Positions 11,859 to 21,451 of a stretch of 64,000 bases of DNA are shown here, one piece after another. The DNA is taken from NCBI RefSeq assembly GCF_008365275.1, contig NZ_CP043504.1:1860001-1924000 (forward strand), written 5' to 3'. Origin of the DNA: Protaetiibacter larvae (GTDB lineage: Bacteria > Actinomycetota > Actinomycetes > Actinomycetales > Microbacteriaceae). The notes below the pieces were generated by a model, which made no database searches, had not been told where the DNA came from, and worked only from the letters and a program-made list of their open reading frames with translations. How positions within the stretch are numbered: position 1 is the first letter of the stretch; every line of letters starts with the position of its first letter. The position numbers and the translations under genes were made by a program.

Positions 11859-13391
11859 TCAGCCGATCCGGCGCATGGCGTTCGCGATGGCGACGGCGCG
11901 CAGCGGAGCGGCCGCCTTATTCTGCGCCTCGATGTGCTCCGACACGGGATCGGAGTCGGCCACGAGACCCGCCCCCGCCTGCACGTGCGCGGTGTCGCCG
12001 ATGAGCGTCGCGGTGCGGATGGCGATCGCGAGGTCCGCGTCGCCCGCGAGGTCGAAGTAGCCGACCACCCCGCCGTAGAGCCCGCGCTGGGCCACCTCGA
12101 GCTCGTCGATGATCTCGAGCGCCCGCGGCTTCGGGGCGCCCGAGAGCGTGCCGGCCGGGAAGGTCGCGCGGAACACGTCCACCGAGGTGGCGTCGGGGCG
12201 CAGGTCGCCTTCGACGCTCGAGACGAGGTGCATGATGTGGCTGAAGCGCTCGACCTGCATGAACTCGGTCACCTCGACGCTGCCCGCCGTGCAGACCTTC
12301 GAGAGGTCGTTGCGAGCGAGGTCGACGAGCATGAGGTGCTCGGCCTGCTCCTTGGGGTCGGCGAGCAGCTCGTCGGCGAGCTCGACATCCCGTTCCGGGG
12401 TCTCGCCCCGGGGCCGGGAGCCCGCGATCGGATGCGTGAACACCCGACCGCGTTGCACCTTGACGAGCGCCTCGGGCGAGGAGCCCACGATCGCGTACGG
12501 CCGCCCCGCGGGGGTCTCGAGACTCAGCAGATACATGTACGGGCTGGGGTTGAGGACCCGCAGCACCCGATACACCTCGAGCGGGGTCGCGGCGAGCTCG
12601 TGGTCGAAACGCTGCGAGATGACCACCTGGAACACGTCGCCGTCGCGGATGAACTCCTTGGAGCGCACGACGGAGGCCTGGTAGGCCTCGGGTGTGATGC
12701 GGGCGCGGGGCGTGGCAGGGGCGGCGAGGTCGACCTCGGCGAGCTCGGTGGGCGTGGGCTGCGCGAGCGCGAGCTGCAGGGCGTCGAGGCGGGCTTGAGC
12801 GCCCGACCAGGCGGCGTCCGGGGCGTCGATCCCGTCGTTGAGCACGGCCGCGATGAGGGTCGCGGTGCCGGTGCGGTGGTCGAGGGCGATGAGCTCGGAG
12901 ACGAAGGCGAGTGCCTGACCCGGAAGCGCCACCTCCTCGGGCGGCACCTCGGGCAGATGCTCGAGCTGGCGAACGGCCTCCCAGCCGATGAAGCCGACGA
13001 GGCCGCCCGTGAGCGGCGGATGCCCGTCCTGCGGCGGCGTGCGCCAGCGGTCGTAGAGTCGTCCGAGCGCCTCGAGCGGGGCGGTCGGGGCGTCCTCCCC
13101 GAGCGCCCGTCGCGCATCCAGTCCGTAGTCGAGCCACTCGGCGCGGTCGCCGGAGGCGTCGCGCGTCTGCGTCAGCACGCCGAGCGAACCGGCACCGACG
13201 AACGACCACCGCGACCAGATCCCGCCTTGCTCGGCCGACTCGAGCAGGAAGGTTCCGGGCTTGCCGCCGGCGACCTTGCGGTAGACGCCGACGGGCGTCT
13301 CGCCGTCCGCGAAGAGTTCGCGCAGCACCGGGATCACCCGGTGACCCGCCGTCACCGCGGCGTCGAACTCGGCCCGGGAGGTGGTCGTCAC
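11859..13391 (-). CDS. trpE: Anthranilate synthase component I
   Basis: Makes anthranilate from chorismate with ammonia supplied by a TrpG amidotransferase, which is not in this window. The product has 510 residues from the GTG at 13391 ([13 protein letters not shown]). The feedback site LLESAE is present near residue 50, so inhibition by tryptophan is expected. C-terminal chorismate-binding motifs include DLARNDLSKV, GTLSGAPKPRALE and QAGAGLVADSDP. The GTGA start overlaps the hisI stop, which couples tryptophan and histidine genes, two pathways that both draw on PRPP. Confidence 0.97.
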   Translation of the reverse strand: MTTTSRAEFDAAVTAGHRVIPVLRELFADGETPVGVYRKVAGGKPGTFLLESAEQGGIWSRWSFVGAGSLGVLTQTRDASGDRAEWLDYGLDARRALGEDAPTAPLEALGRLYDRWRTPPQDGHPPLTGGLVGFIGWEAVRQLEHLPEVPPEEVALPGQALAFVSELIALDHRTGTATLIAAVLNDGIDAPDAAWSGAQARLDALQLALAQPTPTELAEVDLAAPATPRARITPEAYQASVVRSKEFIRDGDVFQVVISQRFDHELAATPLEVYRVLRVLNPSPYMYLLSLETPAGRPYAIVGSSPEALVKVQRGRVFTHPIAGSRPRGETPERDVELADELLADPKEQAEHLMLVDLARNDLSKVCTAGSVEVTEFMQVERFSHIMHLVSSVEGDLRPDATSVDVFRATFPAGTLSGAPKPRALEIIDELEVAQRGLYGGVVGYFDLAGDADLAIAIRTATLIGDTAHVQAGAGLVADSDPVSEHIEAQNKAAAPLRAVAIANAMRRIG

Positions 13392-13753
13392 GAGCCCGCC
13401 TCCGAGGCGTCGCCGACGACCGCCGCGAGGGGGTCGACATCGAAGCAGCTGCGGGCGCCCGTGTGGCAGGCGGGGCCGAGCTGATCCACCTGCACGAGCA
13501 GGGTGTCGCCATCGCAGTCGAGTGCCGCGGCCTTCACGTACTGGCGGTTGCCGCTCGTGTCGCCCTTGCGCCAGTACTCCTGACGGCTGCGCGACCAGAA
13601 GGTCACCCGCCCCTGGGTGAGGGTGCGCCGCAGGGCCTCGGCATCCATGTAGCCGAGCATGAGCACCTCGCCGCTGTCGTGCTGCTGGATGATCGCGGGC
13701 AGCAGACCGTCGGCGTTGAACGTCGCGCGGCTGATGATCTGTTCGGTGCTCAT
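13388..13753 (-). CDS. hisI: Phosphoribosyl-AMP cyclohydrolase
   Basis: Hydrolyses phosphoribosyl-AMP in the third step of histidine synthesis. The 121-residue protein is the monofunctional form; the pyrophosphohydrolase is the separate hisE. Metal ligands are visible in LDCDGDTLL and the C-terminal [32 protein letters not shown] is the substrate-binding segment. ATGA overlaps with hisF upstream and GTGA with trpE downstream. Confidence 0.97.
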   Translation of the reverse strand: MSTEQIISRATFNADGLLPAIIQQHDSGEVLMLGYMDAEALRRTLTQGRVTFWSRSRQEYWRKGDTSGNRQYVKAAALDCDGDTLLVQVDQLGPACHTGARSCFDVDPLAAVVGDASEAGS

Positions 13754-14511
13754 CGGACCTCGATTCCGGCTTCGGCGAGGGCCGACTTGACGTCGCCCAC
13801 GGTGAGTTCTCCATTGTGGAACACGGATGCCGCGAGCACCGCGTCGGCGCCTGCCGCGACCGCGGGCGCGAAGTGCGCCGCCGCACCCGCGCCGCCGCTC
13901 GCGATGACCGGCACGCTCGAGAGGGCGCGCATGGCCGCGACGAGCTCGAGGTCGAAGCCCTCTTGGGTGCCGTCGGCGTCGATCGAGTTCACGAGCAGCT
14001 CCCCCGCCCCGCGCTCGATGGCCTCCCGTGCCCACTCCAAGGCGTCACGATCCGTCTCGGTGCGTCCGCCGTGGGTCGTGACCACGAAACCCGATGCGGT
14101 GCGCGGGGAGCGCTTGACGTCGAGCGACAGCACGCACACCTGCGCACCGAAGCGGTCGGCGATCTCGCCGAGCAGCGCCGGGCGCGCGATCGCGGCCGAG
14201 TTGACCCCGACCTTGTCGGCCCCGTGCCCGAGCAGTCGCGCCACATCCTCGGTGCTGCGCACCCCGCCGCCGACCGTCAGAGGGATGAACACCTGCTCGG
14301 CGGTCGCGGTGACGGTGTCGTACATCGTCGAGCGGTCCTCGACCGTGGCGGTCACATCGAGGAAGGTGAGCTCGTCGGCGCCCTGCTCGAAATAGCGCCG
14401 CGCGAGCTCGACCGGGTCGCCGGCATCCCGGAGGCCCTGGAAGTTCACTCCCTTGACCACCCGGCCCGCGGCGACGTCGAGGCACGGGATGACCCGCACG
14501 ACGACGGCCAT
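13750..14511 (-). CDS. hisF: Imidazole glycerol phosphate synthase subunit HisF
   Basis: Cyclase subunit that uses ammonia from HisH to form imidazole glycerol phosphate and AICAR. The 253-residue barrel shows the catalytic Asp11 in RVIPCLDV and the second catalytic Asp in LSLDVKRS (about 130). VGGGVRS and ASGGAGA are the phosphate loops. hisH is not in the window. The start overlaps the hisG stop by one base (TGATG). Confidence 0.97.
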   Translation of the reverse strand: MAVVVRVIPCLDVAAGRVVKGVNFQGLRDAGDPVELARRYFEQGADELTFLDVTATVEDRSTMYDTVTATAEQVFIPLTVGGGVRSTEDVARLLGHGADKVGVNSAAIARPALLGEIADRFGAQVCVLSLDVKRSPRTASGFVVTTHGGRTETDRDALEWAREAIERGAGELLVNSIDADGTQEGFDLELVAAMRALSSVPVIASGGAGAAAHFAPAVAAGADAVLAASVFHNGELTVGDVKSALAEAGIEVR

Positions 14512-15350
14512 CAGATCCTCGCCGCGTGGATGGCGCTCACGAGGATCGCACGCGCGCCGAGGGCGTAGAGCTCGTCCATGACGTGATTGGTCTCGGTGCG
14601 CGGCACCATGACGCGCACCGCCACCCAGCCCGTGTCGCGCAGCGGCGAGACGGTCGGCGACTCGAGTCCCGGGGTGATGCGGGACGCCTCCTCGATGAGC
14701 GCGGCCGGCAGGTCGTAGTCGACGAGCACGTACTGGTGCGCGACCATGACGCCCTGGATGCGGCGACGCAGGGTGTCGAGCCCCGGCACCCCCTCGCGGG
14801 CCGCGATGAGCACGGCGGACGACTCGAGGATGACGGGCCCGAAGATCTCGAGCCCCTGCTTGCGCAGCGTGCTGCCGGTCTCCACGACGTCGGCGACCGC
14901 ATCCGCGACCCCGAGGCGCACGGCGGACTCGACGGCGCCGTCGAGACGCACGACCGTCGCGGTGACGCCCTCGGCGGCGAGGAACTCGGTCACGAGACCG
15001 TCGTAGCTCGTCGCGACGCGCACCCCCTGGAGGTCCTGCAGGCTCGCGAAGCGCCCGATCGGGCCGGCGAAGCGGAAGGTCGAGGCGCCGAAGTCGAGCG
15101 CGTCGATCTCGACGGCGGCGGAGTGCGAGTCGAGCAGGAGGTCGCGGCCCGTGATGCCGACGTCGAGCGCCCCCGAGCCGACGTAGGTGGCGATGTCGCG
15201 CGGGCGCAGGTAGAAGAACTCCACGTCGTTGCGCGCATCGGTGACGATGAGCTCCTTGGGGTCGCGACGCGTCGCATAGCCCGCCTCGCGGAGCATCTCG
15301 ACGGCGGTCTCCGACAGCGTGCCCTTGTTGGGCACGGCGATTCTCAGCAT
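14511..15350 (-). CDS. hisG: ATP phosphoribosyltransferase (long form)
   Basis: First and feedback-controlled step of histidine synthesis, joining ATP and PRPP. The 279 residues are the long form, with a C-terminal ACT-like regulatory domain that binds histidine, so no HisZ is needed. It begins [30 protein letters not shown] and the PRPP-loop region around [13 protein letters not shown] mark the catalytic part. The start has an AAGGA site 6 nt upstream in the 60-bp gap below hisE. Confidence 0.97.
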   Translation of the reverse strand: MLRIAVPNKGTLSETAVEMLREAGYATRRDPKELIVTDARNDVEFFYLRPRDIATYVGSGALDVGITGRDLLLDSHSAAVEIDALDFGASTFRFAGPIGRFASLQDLQGVRVATSYDGLVTEFLAAEGVTATVVRLDGAVESAVRLGVADAVADVVETGSTLRKQGLEIFGPVILESSAVLIAAREGVPGLDTLRRRIQGVMVAHQYVLVDYDLPAALIEEASRITPGLESPTVSPLRDTGWVAVRVMVPRTETNHVMDELYALGARAILVSAIHAARI

Positions 15351-15410
15351 GTCTGTCCTTCTCCGAGGGGGAGGGCTTTCTGGTCGTGAACGGTCATCGA
15401 TCGGATGAGT

Positions 15411-15674
15411 TCACAGATGTCGGGAGATGTCCTCGAGCGTGAGACCCTTGGCGATCATGAGCACCTGCAGGTGGTACAGCAGCTGCGAGATCTCCTCCGC
15501 CGTCTCGGCGTCGGACTGGTATTCGGCGGCCATCCAGACCTCGGCGGCCTCCTCGACGATCTTCTTGCCGATCGCGTGGACGCCGGCGTCGAGCTCCGCG
15601 ACGGTGCGCGACCCCTCGGGACGCGCGACGGCCTTGGCGCTGAGCTCCTCGAAGAGGGCGTCGAAGGTCTTCAC
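15411..15674 (-). CDS. hisE: Phosphoribosyl-ATP pyrophosphatase
   Basis: Second step of histidine synthesis, hydrolysing phosphoribosyl-ATP to the monophosphate. The small all-alpha protein has 87 residues and the MazG-like metal-binding motif [15 protein letters not shown]. It starts with GTG at 15674 and heads the hisE-hisG-hisF-hisI-trpE run. No ribosome site precedes the GTG, but a TAGCCT box 6 nt upstream suggests a leaderless transcript beginning here. Confidence 0.96.
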   Translation of the reverse strand: MKTFDALFEELSAKAVARPEGSRTVAELDAGVHAIGKKIVEEAAEVWMAAEYQSDAETAEEISQLLYHLQVLMIAKGLTLEDISRHL

Positions 15675-15680
15675 CCGGCT

Positions 15681-15686
15681 AGGCTA
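15681..15686 (-). promoter_or_regulatory. Candidate -10 box for leaderless hisE-hisGFI-trpE transcript
   Basis: TAGCCT on the minus strand is followed by 6 nt and then the hisE GTG. This spacing is the leaderless pattern of actinomycetes. The -35 region is poor. It would make hisE the first gene of the his-trp operon. Confidence 0.4.
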
Positions 15687-15712
15687 CCGGGCGCCCGAGC
15701 ACTTCACGCGCG

Positions 15713-16081
15713 TCAGCGCACGCCCAGCAGGTCGATCACGAAGACGAGGGTGCGTCCGCTGAGCCGATGGCCGGATCCGGCAGGGCCGTAGGCCTGTGCG
15801 GGCGGCACGACGAGCCGGCGGCGGCCGCCCACCTTCATCCCGGGGATGCCGTCCTGCCAGCCCTTGATGAGACCGGCGAGCGGGAACTGGATCGACGCGC
15901 CGCGATCCCAGCTCGCGTCGAACTGCTCGCCCGTCTCGAAGTCGACACCGACGTAGTGGACGTCGACGGTCGCGCCTGGCGCGGCCTCGGCACCGTCGCC
16001 GACCACGAGGTCGGTGATGACGAGCTCGGCGGGCGCCGGGCCCTCGATGAAGTCGATCTCGGGCTTGGTCTTGTCGCTCAT
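15713..16081 (-). CDS. FKBP-type peptidyl-prolyl cis-trans isomerase
   Basis: A 122-residue cytoplasmic FKBP that should speed prolyl isomerisation during protein folding. Family features: VDVHYVGVDFETGEQFDASW, IKGWQDGIPGMKVGGRRRL and a final VFVIDLLGV strand. No signal peptide is present. The ATG at 16081 follows a GGGAG site. It is 38 bp upstream of hisE and 32 bp downstream of the lipoprotein gene. There is no evident metabolic link to histidine synthesis. Confidence 0.93.
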   Translation of the reverse strand: MSDKTKPEIDFIEGPAPAELVITDLVVGDGAEAAPGATVDVHYVGVDFETGEQFDASWDRGASIQFPLAGLIKGWQDGIPGMKVGGRRRLVVPPAQAYGPAGSGHRLSGRTLVFVIDLLGVR

Positions 16082-16113
16082 GCTCCCAGTCAAGCAGACG
16101 GCGGGGGCCCGCG

Positions 16114-18402
16114 TCAGGCGGGCGGCCGCAGGTACGAGACGGTGAGGATCGACTGACCCCAGTACGCGCCGGTCGCCGTGTTCACGAGCCACACCCGGAT
16201 CGTGTACCCCGTCGCGCTGTTCTGGGCGGGCGTCGTCCACTCACGGGCGGATCCGCTGCCCGAGTCGCCGGACCCCGTGAGCGGCGTCCAGGCACCCACT
16301 CCGCTCGCGGTGCGCTGCTGGACCTCCCAGTCGTAGCGCACCGGCACGCCGATGGTGCCGGCGTTCGAGTTGACCACGAGCACCACCCGGTCTCCCGGGC
16401 CGACGACTCCCCCGTTCGGCAGCGGGGTCCCGTCGTATTTCGCGGCCGTGATCGGGGTGAGGGTGAGCGTCGGGGTCGGCGGCGCGGCGGCCACCACGAC
16501 GGTGATGCTCGCGGACGCGTGCTTGCCGTTCGGATCGGTGACGGTTCCGGTGATCGTGTGGGTGCCGGTCTGCGTGAAGTCGACCCGGAAGTCGCACGCG
16601 CCGGTGCCGAGGTCGGTGATCGGCAGGGGCGAGGACCACGTCATCGTCCCGCAGTTGCCGATCACGAAGGGCACGGGCGAGGTCATGACCGCCCGGAGGT
16701 AGCCCGAGCCGCCCTGGGTGCCGCTCAGCTGGGTCGTGGCTTGGAAGGCGGCGCCCTTCTGCACCTGGAACGTCAGGGTGGGATCACCGGAGAGCGCTTT
16801 CACGGTGACCGTCGCCGTCGTGGTCGCTCCGTCGAGGTCCGTCGCGGTGGCCGTGATGAGATGCGTGCCAAGCGACAGCCCGGGCACATCGAGCGGCACC
16901 GTGTTGGTGCTGTCGCCGAGCTCGCCGTCCCGGTCGCTCGTCCAATGGATCGGGAGCGCACCGTCTTCGAGATCCATCGCGTCACCGATGAAGCGCGGAC
17001 CTGCCGCGCCGGTGACACCGGGGTAGACCGCGCCGGCGACGTGCAGCTGGATCGTCGGGGCCTGGTTGGCGGCGCACGAGAGGTCGACGGACTTCTCATA
17101 GAGCGACTCCGGGCCCCACCGCAGGTGCTTGATCTTCAGGTCGACGTCGAGGCTCGCGCCGAGGTCCACACCGCCCGTGAGGCACCACACGGGCTTCTCC
17201 GGCGCGGCCTTGCCCTCCAGGGAGAGCGAGAGATCCTCGACGAGGGCGGGACCCACGATGCCGTACAGCAGAAGCGCCTGACTGGCCTCGAGGCTCAGGC
17301 GGGCGCTGAGGCGGCCGCTGCCCGCCGCCGACTCCGAGCCGAACTCCATCGAGTTCGCCTTCACGGCGTAGAACCCGTCGTTGTAGCCGATGCCTGCGGT
17401 CACGCTGCCGTGCTGGGAGGCGCCGAAGCTCATCCCCGCCACGATCGACCCCGATGCGGTGAGCGCGAGACGAAGCTGCGGCACGAGGACCACCGGGACG
17501 GGGCCGATCCAGAAGCTGATGGGCGAGAGATCGATCGCGCCGAGCTCCGTGCGCGCCTCGATGGTGCTGCCCGAGCCGACCGTGATCGCGGCGGACGCGG
17601 TCTCGCTCGCCGTGCAGCGTGCGTCGAAGTAGATGCCGTTCGGGTAGACCTTGTGGCCGGCGAACTTCTGCCAGGTGAGGCCGCCGTAGGCCCCGCAGGT
17701 GAGGCCCAGCTCGACGGTGCCGGTCGCGTGGACTCCCGCGACCAGGTCGACGTCGATCGTCAGCGGGAGGGAGCCCCCCACCTCCTTGGCGCGCGCCGTG
17801 CCCGGCTGGCCCGGTGCCCCGCCGGCGGCGTTCGGCCGGACCCCGAGCGTCACCCCGTCGGCGAGATCGGTGCTCACGACGTCCGCGGCGCCGAAAGCGC
17901 GCTCCACGAGGAACTCTCCCTGCACGAGGGCGTCCCCCAGACTCGCCTCGCTCGCCTGCACGGTCGTGCCCGCGATCGCCGTCACCCGCGCGAGCAGCCC
18001 CGCCGGGGTGCTCGCGGTCACACCGGCGCCGAGGACCGCGCCCACCTCGAGCCCGTCGGGCAGACGCGCGAAGGCGAGCTCGAAACGGCACGGCGGGCGC
18101 TGGGCGCTCCGGGCGTCCGGCGCGGTGCGGCATTCGGACTCGTTGAGGATGCGCACCCCGTCGAGCCCCCGGGTCTCCTCCTCGTCGAGCGCGCGGAACT
18201 CGGGCTGGGCGACCGCCTCGATCCCGAGCAGGGCGGGCAGCCCGAGCGCCGAGTCCGGGTCGGCTGGAAGCTGACCCGCGGCGATCACGCCGTCCGCGGC
18301 ACGCTTCGCGGTCAAGGGGGCGCAGGCGACGAGCGCGGTGCCCGCGAGGGCGAGGATCAGGGCGGTGGCGAGGGCGCGCGGAAGCACCCGATGGCTCGGC
18401 AT
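16114..18402 (-). CDS. Large secreted lipoprotein with C-terminal Ig/PKD-like repeats, function unknown
   Basis: A 762-residue protein I cannot assign to a named family. The signal peptide ends in a lipobox (LVAC, Cys27), so it should be anchored outside the membrane after processing by Lgt. Residues 28 to about 440 form a beta-rich region with several Cys and no motif known to me. Three beta-sandwich-like units follow: about 445-537 (ends GTHLITATATDLDGATTTA), 538-640 (ends GTHTITGTVTDPNGKHA) and 641-762 (YDWEVQQR and WTTPAQNSATGYTI, as in PKD/Ig-like modules). The architecture suggests a surface adhesin or a binding or structural wall protein. It sits alone between the rpe chain and FKBP, with a TAGACT box 6 nt before its ATG suggesting its own leaderless promoter. 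Confidence 0.85.
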   Translation of the reverse strand: MPSHRVLPRALATALILALAGTALVACAPLTAKRAADGVIAAGQLPADPDSALGLPALLGIEAVAQPEFRALDEEETRGLDGVRILNESECRTAPDARSAQRPPCRFELAFARLPDGLEVGAVLGAGVTASTPAGLLARVTAIAGTTVQASEASLGDALVQGEFLVERAFGAADVVSTDLADGVTLGVRPNAAGGAPGQPGTARAKEVGGSLPLTIDVDLVAGVHATGTVELGLTCGAYGGLTWQKFAGHKVYPNGIYFDARCTASETASAAITVGSGSTIEARTELGAIDLSPISFWIGPVPVVLVPQLRLALTASGSIVAGMSFGASQHGSVTAGIGYNDGFYAVKANSMEFGSESAAGSGRLSARLSLEASQALLLYGIVGPALVEDLSLSLEGKAAPEKPVWCLTGGVDLGASLDVDLKIKHLRWGPESLYEKSVDLSCAANQAPTIQLHVAGAVYPGVTGAAGPRFIGDAMDLEDGALPIHWTSDRDGELGDSTNTVPLDVPGLSLGTHLITATATDLDGATTTATVTVKALSGDPTLTFQVQKGAAFQATTQLSGTQGGSGYLRAVMTSPVPFVIGNCGTMTWSSPLPITDLGTGACDFRVDFTQTGTHTITGTVTDPNGKHASASITVVVAAAPPTPTLTLTPITAAKYDGTPLPNGGVVGPGDRVVLVVNSNAGTIGVPVRYDWEVQQRTASGVGAWTPLTGSGDSGSGSAREWTTPAQNSATGYTIRVWLVNTATGAYWGQSILTVSYLRPPA

Positions 18403-18408
18403 GGCCGG

Positions 18409-18414
18409 AGTCTA
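18409..18414 (-). promoter_or_regulatory. Candidate -10 box for leaderless lipoprotein transcript
   Basis: TAGACT on the minus strand, then 6 nt, then the ATG at 18402. There is no Shine-Dalgarno before this ATG, which supports leaderless start. No recognisable -35 was seen. Confidence 0.4.
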
Positions 18415-18454
18415 GGAACGCTCGAGGCCGACCGGTATGGGGGTTGCGGGGTAT

Positions 18455-19123
18455 TCAGCCGTGCCGGTGGACCGCGGCCGCCGTCTCCCGCAGTGCGGCG
18501 ATCGCGGCGTCCGGGTCGGCTGCTCCGTAGACGCTGGAACCGGCCACGAAGGTGTCGGCGCCGGCCTCGGCCGCGATGCCGATCGTCTCCGGGGCGATGC
18601 CGCCGTCCACCTGCAGCCACAACTCGATGCCGTGGCGCTCCGCCGCGGCGCGCAGGGTGCGCAGCTTCGGCATCATGTCGGCCATGAAGGCCTGCCCGCC
18701 GAAGCCGGGCTCGACGGTCATGACGAGCACCTGGTCGAACTCCGGCAGCAGCTCGAGGTACGGATCGACAGCGGTGCCGGGTTTGAGGGCGAGGGCGACG
18801 CGGGAGCCGATCTGCCGGATGCGCCGGGCGAGCGCCACCGGGTCCTGGGCGGCCTCGGCGTGGAAGGTCACCGAGAACACCCCGAGCTCCGCGTAACCGG
18901 GCGCCCAGCGGTCCGCGTCCGTGATCATGAGATGCACGTCGAGCGGCAGCGCCGAGACGCGCTGCAGCGCCTCGACCATCCGCGGGCCGAAGGTGAGATT
19001 GGGCACGAAGTGGTTGTCCATGACATCCACGTGCACGCCGTCCGCCGTGCCGACGCGCTCGAGCTCCGACTGCAGATTGGCGAAATCGGCGGACAGGATG
19101 CTGGGCTGGATGCGCGCGGTCAC
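18455..19123 (-). CDS. rpe: Ribulose-phosphate 3-epimerase
   Basis: Interconverts ribulose 5-phosphate and xylulose 5-phosphate in the pentose phosphate pathway. The 222-residue TIM barrel begins [13 protein letters not shown]. Metal ligands lie in [20 protein letters not shown] and VQVDGGI, and the loop [13 protein letters not shown] is characteristic. It starts with GTG at 19123, overlapping the rsmB stop (GTGA), and ends the long pyr-to-rpe chain. Confidence 0.97.
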   Translation of the reverse strand: MTARIQPSILSADFANLQSELERVGTADGVHVDVMDNHFVPNLTFGPRMVEALQRVSALPLDVHLMITDADRWAPGYAELGVFSVTFHAEAAQDPVALARRIRQIGSRVALALKPGTAVDPYLELLPEFDQVLVMTVEPGFGGQAFMADMMPKLRTLRAAAERHGIELWLQVDGGIAPETIGIAAEAGADTFVAGSSVYGAADPDAAIAALRETAAAVHRHG

Positions 19124-20499
19124 GCCTCGACCCTAGTGAGCAGTTGGATGAACATGGCGTCGGTGCCGTGGCGGTGCGGCCACAGCTGCGCAGACGGCGC
19201 GGGGGGCAGCCCGAGCGGCGCGCGCGCGATCCCGGTCACGACGGCCGCGGTGTCGACCGTGCGCAGCGCGTGGTGCCTGGCCAGCGCGGCGTCCACCTGC
19301 TCGCGGGTCTCGGCCGGATGGGGCGAGCAGGTCACATAGGCGAGGAGGCCACCCGGGGCAAGGGCGCCGACGGCCGCGTCGAGCAACTGGGCCTGGAGGG
19401 CCACCAACTCGGACAGATCGCTCGGCGACTTGCGCCAGCGCGCCTCCGGACGCCGGCGGAGCGCGCCGAGGCCCGTGCAGGGGGCGTCGAGGAGGATCCG
19501 GTCGAAGCGCTCCCCCGCTGCGCCGAAACGTCGCCCGTCGCCCACCACCACCTCGGGTGCCGCCTCGCCGAACACGGCGAAGGCGTTGCGCACGAGCCCC
19601 GCGCGCGCCGGGACGAGCTCGTTCGCGAGCAGCCGGGCCCCGCCGAGAGCCGCCTCCGCGGCGAGGACGGCGGCCTTCCCGCCCGGCCCGGCGCACAGAT
19701 CCAGCCAGCGCTCGCCTGCCCGGACCGGGCGTGCGCGGCTCAGGGCGAGCGCGGCGAGTTGCGAGCCCTCGTCCTGCACGCGCACCCGCCCGGCCGCGAC
19801 CTCGGGGATGCGGGCGGGATCCCCGCCCGCGCTCCGGAGCGCGATCGGCGAGACGACACCCGTCGAGAACGGGCTGTCCGGGTCCGCGATCAGAACGTCG
19901 GGATCCTGCAGGCCGGGCAACGCGGCGAAGGCCAGTTGCGGTGACGCGTTGTCGGCGGCGAGAAGCTCGGCCAGCTCGTCGGCGGCGCCCTCGAGGGCGA
20001 GGGCGGCGCGCACGGCGTCGACGATCCAGACCGGATGCGAGTATTCGACGGCCAAACGGTCGCTCCCGTGGCGGTCCGCGAGCACCCGCTCCCGCCACCC
20101 CTCGCCCGAACGGCGCGCGATGGTGCGCAGCACCCCGTTCACGAAACCCGCCGCCGACGACACCCGGGCACGCCGGACCAGCTCCACCGACTCGTCGGAC
20201 ACCGCGTACGCGGGGACGCGCATCGACAGCAGCTGGTGCGCGCCGAGCCGCAGGATGTCGAGCACGGGGGGATCGATCCGCGACACCGGGCGACGCGCGG
20301 CGTCCGCGATCACCGCGTCGTAGTAGCCCTGCATGCGCAAGGTGCCGTAGACGAGCTCGGTGGCGAACCCGGCATCCGCGCCATCCAGCCGCGCCTCACG
20401 GATCCGCGCGGGCAGCAGCAGGTTCGCGTAGGCGTCGCTCTCCCGCACCGCCGCCAGGACCTCGACGGCGAGCTGACGCGCGGGTTGGACCCTGCTCAC
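19120..20499 (-). CDS. rsmB: 16S rRNA (cytosine-C5) methyltransferase RsmB
   Basis: SAM-dependent methyltransferase that should make m5C967 in 16S rRNA. The protein has 459 residues: an N-terminal NusB-like RNA-binding domain (about 1-150) and a C-terminal Rossmann methyltransferase. The SAM loop is in [15 protein letters not shown]. The two catalytic cysteines are in [15 protein letters not shown] and the [10 protein letters not shown] motif. The GTG at 20499 overlaps the fmt stop by 4 bp. An in-frame reading region continues upstream but is antisense-like filler within fmt. Confidence 0.95.
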   Translation of the reverse strand: MSRVQPARQLAVEVLAAVRESDAYANLLLPARIREARLDGADAGFATELVYGTLRMQGYYDAVIADAARRPVSRIDPPVLDILRLGAHQLLSMRVPAYAVSDESVELVRRARVSSAAGFVNGVLRTIARRSGEGWRERVLADRHGSDRLAVEYSHPVWIVDAVRAALALEGAADELAELLAADNASPQLAFAALPGLQDPDVLIADPDSPFSTGVVSPIALRSAGGDPARIPEVAAGRVRVQDEGSQLAALALSRARPVRAGERWLDLCAGPGGKAAVLAAEAALGGARLLANELVPARAGLVRNAFAVFGEAAPEVVVGDGRRFGAAGERFDRILLDAPCTGLGALRRRPEARWRKSPSDLSELVALQAQLLDAAVGALAPGGLLAYVTCSPHPAETREQVDAALARHHALRTVDTAAVVTGIARAPLGLPPAPSAQLWPHRHGTDAMFIQLLTRVEA

Positions 20500-21422
20500 G
20501 AGAACTCCGTCGGCCGCGCTGCCGGCCGTCCGCGCCACCAGTCGATGGCCGGCATGGCCCGCTTGCCCGCCGGCTGCACCGTGACCAGCTGGATCGGATC
20601 GGTGCCGGTCCCCACCTGGACGGCCCCATCGCGCAGCGTCACGAGACCTGGCGGCAGCGCGGGGGCCCCGTGCGCGATGGCGGCCTCGTGGATCTTGAAC
20701 CGCTCGCCGTCGAGCACGGTCGTCGCACCCGGCTCGGGGGTGACCCCGCGGATGCGGGAGTCGATGCGGCGGGCGGGCCGAGTCCAGTCGAGGCGCGCGT
20801 CGTCGAGGGTCAGTTTCGGCGCGAGGGTGACCTCGCCCTCCTGCGGGCGGGCGATCGCGCGTCCGGCGGCGATGTCGTCGACCACGACGCTCAACAGCTC
20901 GGCGCCCGACTCGCTGAGCGAGGCCAGCAGGTGTCCGGCGGTCTCGACCCGGCCGATCGCCACCGGCCGCTGCGCGAACACGGGACCGGCATCGAGCTCG
21001 GGGACCAGCTGGAACACGGCCGCGGCCGTGGCCTCGTCCCCCGCGATGATCGCGTGCTGCACCGGGGCCGCGCCGCGCCAGCGCGGCAGCGCGGAGAAGT
21101 GCAGGTTGATCCAGCCGTATCGCGGAGCGCTCAGCACGGGCTCCCGGATGAGCCCGCCGTACGCGACCACGACACCCAGCTCGGCATCCAGGGCGAGCAG
21201 CTCGTCCTCGACCGCCGACACGCGATTCGCGCGGATGACCGGCACCCCCGCCGCTTCGGCGAGCTGCGCCACGGGCGTCGGGGTGAGCACGCGCTTGCGG
21301 CCGACCGGCGCATCCTCGCGCGTGACGACCGCGACCACCTCGTGGGGCCCGTCCAGAAGCGCTCGAAGGCTCGGCACCGCGGCGGCGGGGCTTCCGGCGA
21401 ACACGATGCGCAGCGGGGTCAC
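20496..21422 (-). CDS. fmt: Methionyl-tRNA formyltransferase
   Basis: Formylates the initiator Met-tRNA with 10-formyl-tetrahydrofolate. The product has 308 residues from the GTG at 21422 (MTPLRIVFAGSPAAAVPSL). The catalytic segment WINLHFSALPRWRGAAPV carries the Asn and His of the active site. The C-terminal OB-like tRNA-binding domain begins near residue 205. It lies 29 bp after priA and overlaps rsmB by 4 bp. Confidence 0.96.
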   Translation of the reverse strand: MTPLRIVFAGSPAAAVPSLRALLDGPHEVVAVVTREDAPVGRKRVLTPTPVAQLAEAAGVPVIRANRVSAVEDELLALDAELGVVVAYGGLIREPVLSAPRYGWINLHFSALPRWRGAAPVQHAIIAGDEATAAAVFQLVPELDAGPVFAQRPVAIGRVETAGHLLASLSESGAELLSVVVDDIAAGRAIARPQEGEVTLAPKLTLDDARLDWTRPARRIDSRIRGVTPEPGATTVLDGERFKIHEAAIAHGAPALPPGLVTLRDGAVQVGTGTDPIQLVTVQPAGKRAMPAIDWWRGRPAARPTEFS

Positions 21423-21451
21423 CCCTCGATTCTGCCGCGTGCGGGCGGTGG

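Noticed and set aside
15351-15410. A histidine attenuator leader before hisG.
   Set aside because: No short reading frame with repeated His codons and no terminator stem was found in the 60-bp gap.
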